Shown here in pieces: positions 17,118 through 18,443 of a stretch of 18,443 bases of DNA. The stretch is from Candidatus Thioglobus sp. (lineage in GTDB: Bacteria; Pseudomonadota; Gammaproteobacteria; PS1; Thioglobaceae): positions 1 through 18,443 of the forward strand of contig QOAH01000009.1 in NCBI GenBank assembly GCA_003978185.1, in the 5' to 3' direction. How positions within the stretch are numbered: the stretch's first letter is position 1; each line of letters begins with the position of its first letter. The notes beneath the pieces were generated by a model, which saw only the letters and a program-made list of their open reading frames with translations, made no database searches and was not told the DNA's origin. The translations under genes were made by a program, and so were the position numbers.

Positions 17118-17321
17118 TTATGATTGGTATTGTAAAGGCGGAGCCATTGCGTTGTCAATTTCGGCTAACTCTTTTTTGTAGCCTTCATAGAATGAGCCTG
17201 CTGGTGGGTTAACCCACTCTTCATATGAAAAACCATTTGCATCTGTGTGTACTTTAAAGGTATTTTGTAATGCGATTCTTTTTGCGCTTAATTCATTAGA
17301 TTCTTGACTAACTGCGTCCAT
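17118..17321 (-). CDS. Acidic 67-residue protein of unknown function
   Basis: I do not recognise this protein. It has 67 residues, about ten acidic and five basic, no membrane segment, no signal peptide and no cysteine. A possible helix (NELSAKRIALQNTFKV) leads to an aromatic-rich stretch FSYEEWVNPPAGSFYEGYKK, a second helix ELAEIDNAM and a PPLQY tail. The gene appears real: it has a strong AGGAG ribosome binding site (17332-17328 on the minus strand), a perfect TATAAT upstream (17362-17357) and its own terminator, which together make a compact single-gene unit. Such isolated, well-signalled small genes are often highly expressed. It lies between argD and hpf and diverges from hpf. No function is proposed. 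Confidence 0.75.
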   Translation of the reverse strand: MDAVSQESNELSAKRIALQNTFKVHTDANGFSYEEWVNPPAGSFYEGYKKELAEIDNAMAPPLQYQS

Positions 17322-17356
17322 GTTTATCTCCTAAATGTGGAATAAGTAAAAGGGTA

Positions 17357-17362
17357 ATTATA
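17357..17362 (-). promoter_or_regulatory. -10 element of the 67-residue gene
   Basis: A perfect TATAAT on the minus strand, 35 bases before the ATG at 17321, with the AGGAG ribosome binding site between them. No good -35 hexamer is visible at the expected distance. Confidence 0.5.
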
Positions 17363-17416
17363 ACCTCAAATCAATATTTGTGGTGTTTATTATTTACTGT
17401 ATATGACAACAAATAC

Positions 17417-17446
17417 TTTACAATTGGTCAAAGTTTGTGGCACAAT
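17417..17446 (+). promoter_or_regulatory. Putative hpf promoter
   Basis: TTTACA at 17417-17422 (5 of 6 bases of TTGACA) and CACAAT at 17441-17446 (4 of 6 of TATAAT) are separated by 18 bases, giving a leader of about 30 bases. TTGTGGCACAA, an 11-base inverted repeat with a single central G at 17435-17445, overlaps the -10. The 161-base gap between the 67-residue gene and hpf holds these divergent promoters and nothing else I can name. Confidence 0.4.
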
Positions 17447-17482
17447 TAAGTTGAATATTTTTTAATCTGATAAGGAGCGTTT

Positions 17483-17779
17483 ATGCAATTAAGTATTTCT
17501 GGTCACCATCTCGATATCACCGAGGCAATCAAGCAACATTCTATTGAAAAATTATCTAAAATTAAACATCACTTTGATCACTTGATTAACATTAATATGA
17601 TCTTGGGGGTTGATAAGGATGTGCAAAAAGCCGAGGCAACCATTCACATAAGTGGAGCAGATTTATTCGCTAAAGCCGAAAGTGACAATTTATACGTTTC
17701 TATTGACCAAATGGTTAACAAACTAGATTCACAAATTAAAAAGCACAAAGAAAAATTAAACGACCATAGAAAAAACTAA
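17483..17779 (+). CDS. hpf: Ribosome hibernation promoting factor, short form
   Basis: A 98-residue protein of the HPF/YfiA family, which binds in the 30S decoding groove and helps silence or dimerise ribosomes in starvation. MQLSISGHHLDITEAIKQHSIEKLSKI is the usual start, followed by the beta-strand pair VQKAEATIHISGADLFAKAES and YVSIDQMVNKLDSQIKKHKEKL with the conserved D before the final basic helix. It lacks the C-terminal dimerisation domain of long HPF, as in other gammaproteobacteria. The ribosome binding site is AAGGAG at 17472-17477. In many gammaproteobacteria hpf follows rpoN and precedes ptsN. Here it follows an unrelated divergent gene and is directly followed by mgtE. Confidence 0.93.
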   Translation: MQLSISGHHLDITEAIKQHSIEKLSKIKHHFDHLININMILGVDKDVQKAEATIHISGADLFAKAESDNLYVSIDQMVNKLDSQIKKHKEKLNDHRKN

Positions 17780-17790
17780 GGGTCGACCAG

Positions 17791-17813
17791 CCTGGGATAA
17801 ACCCTAGGTTTTT
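17791..17813 (+). terminator. Weak terminator-like hairpin between hpf and mgtE
   Basis: CCTGGG (17791-17796) pairs with CCCTAGG (17802-17808) with one bulged T, around an ATAAA loop, and is followed by five T residues. The stem is short, so partial termination between hpf and mgtE is the most that can be suggested. An 8-base GGTCGACC palindrome sits just upstream at 17781-17788. Confidence 0.35.
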
Positions 17814-17833
17814 AAAAAAGGAACATTAATTCA

Positions 17834-18443
17834 ATGTCAGAAGTTGAAAACACTTCTTTCGAAGCTTGCCTTCAGAAACTGATGACGTCTCTGGAGGCTT
17901 CTTTGTATGAAGAAGCCACCGCTCAACTTGCCAACTTACATTCGGCTGAAATTGCTCGCCTATTAGAAGGTATCCCACCCAAAGCCAGAACTCAGCTTTG
18001 GGTTAATATTGATCCAGGCACACAAGGTGATATTCTTAAAGATCTTAGTGAAGATGTACAGTCTCAACTTCTCAATGAAATGGATGTTGATTCTATTGTA
18101 AAAGCCACCGAAGGCCTAGACATGGATGATTTGGCAGATATTGTGCCAGAGCTACCAGAATCAGCATTACACAACCTACTTCTAACATTAGACCACAAGC
18201 ATCGAGACCATTTAAAGCACGTTTTATCTTATCCTGAAGATTCAGCAGGTGGGCTCATGAATATCGATATCATTACAGTGCGTGATGATGTAAATGTACG
18301 CACTGTGATTCGTTATTTGCGCTTATTAAAAAAAATGCCAAATGACACCGACAAGGTGTTTGTGGTGGATAGGGATTATAAATATTTAGGCTCGATTCAT
18401 ATCTCTACTTTGTTAACCAACGAGGCAGATCAAAACATTAATC
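17834..18443 (+). CDS. mgtE: Magnesium transporter MgtE, N-terminal part (runs off the window)
   Basis: The frame stays open from ATG 17834 to the end of the window, 203 codons. The start MSEVENTSFEACLQKL leads into the helical MgtE N domain (about residues 20-130), with the repeated helices LHSAEIARLLEGIP and LDMDDLADIVPELP, a magnesium-sensing superhelix in characterised MgtE. The hallmark YPEDSAGGLMN (132-142) opens the first CBS domain (VFVVDRDYKYLGSIHISTLL). The membrane domain is outside the window. MgtE is an inner-membrane magnesium channel gated by cytosolic magnesium. An AAGGA ribosome binding site at 17818-17822 is 11 bases before the ATG. It lies 54 bases after hpf. Confidence 0.93.
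   Translation, partial: MSEVENTSFEACLQKLMTSLEASLYEEATAQLANLHSAEIARLLEGIPPKARTQLWVNIDPGTQGDILKDLSEDVQSQLLNEMDVDSIVKATEGLDMDDLADIVPELPESALHNLLLTLDHKHRDHLKHVLSYPEDSAGGLMNIDIITVRDDVNVRTVIRYLRLLKKMPNDTDKVFVVDRDYKYLGSIHISTLLTNEADQNIN

Noticed and set aside
17397..17412. LexA-like box (CTG, ten bases, CAA) between the 67-residue gene and hpf
   Set aside because: The last base of the conserved CAG is wrong and the interior is only half A/T-alternating. A single imperfect match in an AT-rich gap is expected by chance.
17434..17457. Possible sigma-54 promoter (TGGCAC followed by TTG) upstream of hpf
   Set aside because: The TTG lies two bases too far from TGGCAC for the fixed -24/-12 spacing, and the GC of the -12 element is missing.

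Overview
The window is about 18.4 kb of AT-rich, densely packed chromosomal DNA from a gammaproteobacterium. Gene content, gene order and base composition fit the SUP05/Thioglobus sulfur-oxidiser lineage and its bivalve-symbiont relatives. That placement is an inference from protein style, since no marker such as rRNA is present. Nearly every gene is core metabolism or cell-envelope housekeeping. I saw no mobile element, CRISPR array, tRNA, rRNA or defence locus, and no gene-free stretch longer than about 180 bases.

Layout: (1) 1-26, minus strand: the first codons of an SDR-family gene, diverging from the next block. (2) 43-8020, plus strand: a tightly overlapping run of midA-like methyltransferase, uppP, pepN, a broken pncC, dusA, ftsA and lpxC. 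(3) 8085-11320: ilvB-ilvN-ilvC (branched-chain amino acids), with a TATAAT promoter in front and a strong hairpin terminator behind. (4) 11404-12153: pssA, apparently on a near-leaderless promoter. (5) 12175-14969: a 24-codon leucine-rich leader ORF, then leuA, a small HolD-like protein and queH. (6) 17037-14966, minus strand: argD-argF, converging on queH with a 4-base overlap of the stop codons. (7) 17321-17118, minus strand: a 67-residue acidic orphan gene with its own promoter, ribosome binding site and terminator. (8) 17483-18443: hpf and the start of mgtE, which runs off the window.

How the genes work together: ilvBNC makes the common valine/isoleucine intermediates, and leuA commits 2-ketoisovalerate to leucine. 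The leucine-rich leader in front of leuA suggests control by leucyl-tRNA supply. argD and argF cover two arginine steps. pssA, uppP and lpxC serve phospholipid, undecaprenyl-phosphate and lipid A synthesis, and ftsA serves division. dusA and queH modify tRNA, and hpf silences ribosomes.

Points that deserve a second look: pepN has no ATG/GTG/TTG for its conserved N-terminus and appears to start at an AUU codon behind a good Shine-Dalgarno. pncC is split by a small deletion but the halves join through a GTGA overlap. ftsA runs directly into lpxC with no ftsZ between. An unannotated leu leader peptide contains mutually exclusive RNA pairings. hpf and mgtE sit together as if left over from an eroded rpoN-hpf-ptsN cluster. 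I did not find a wholly new system; the rest is ordinary core genome.
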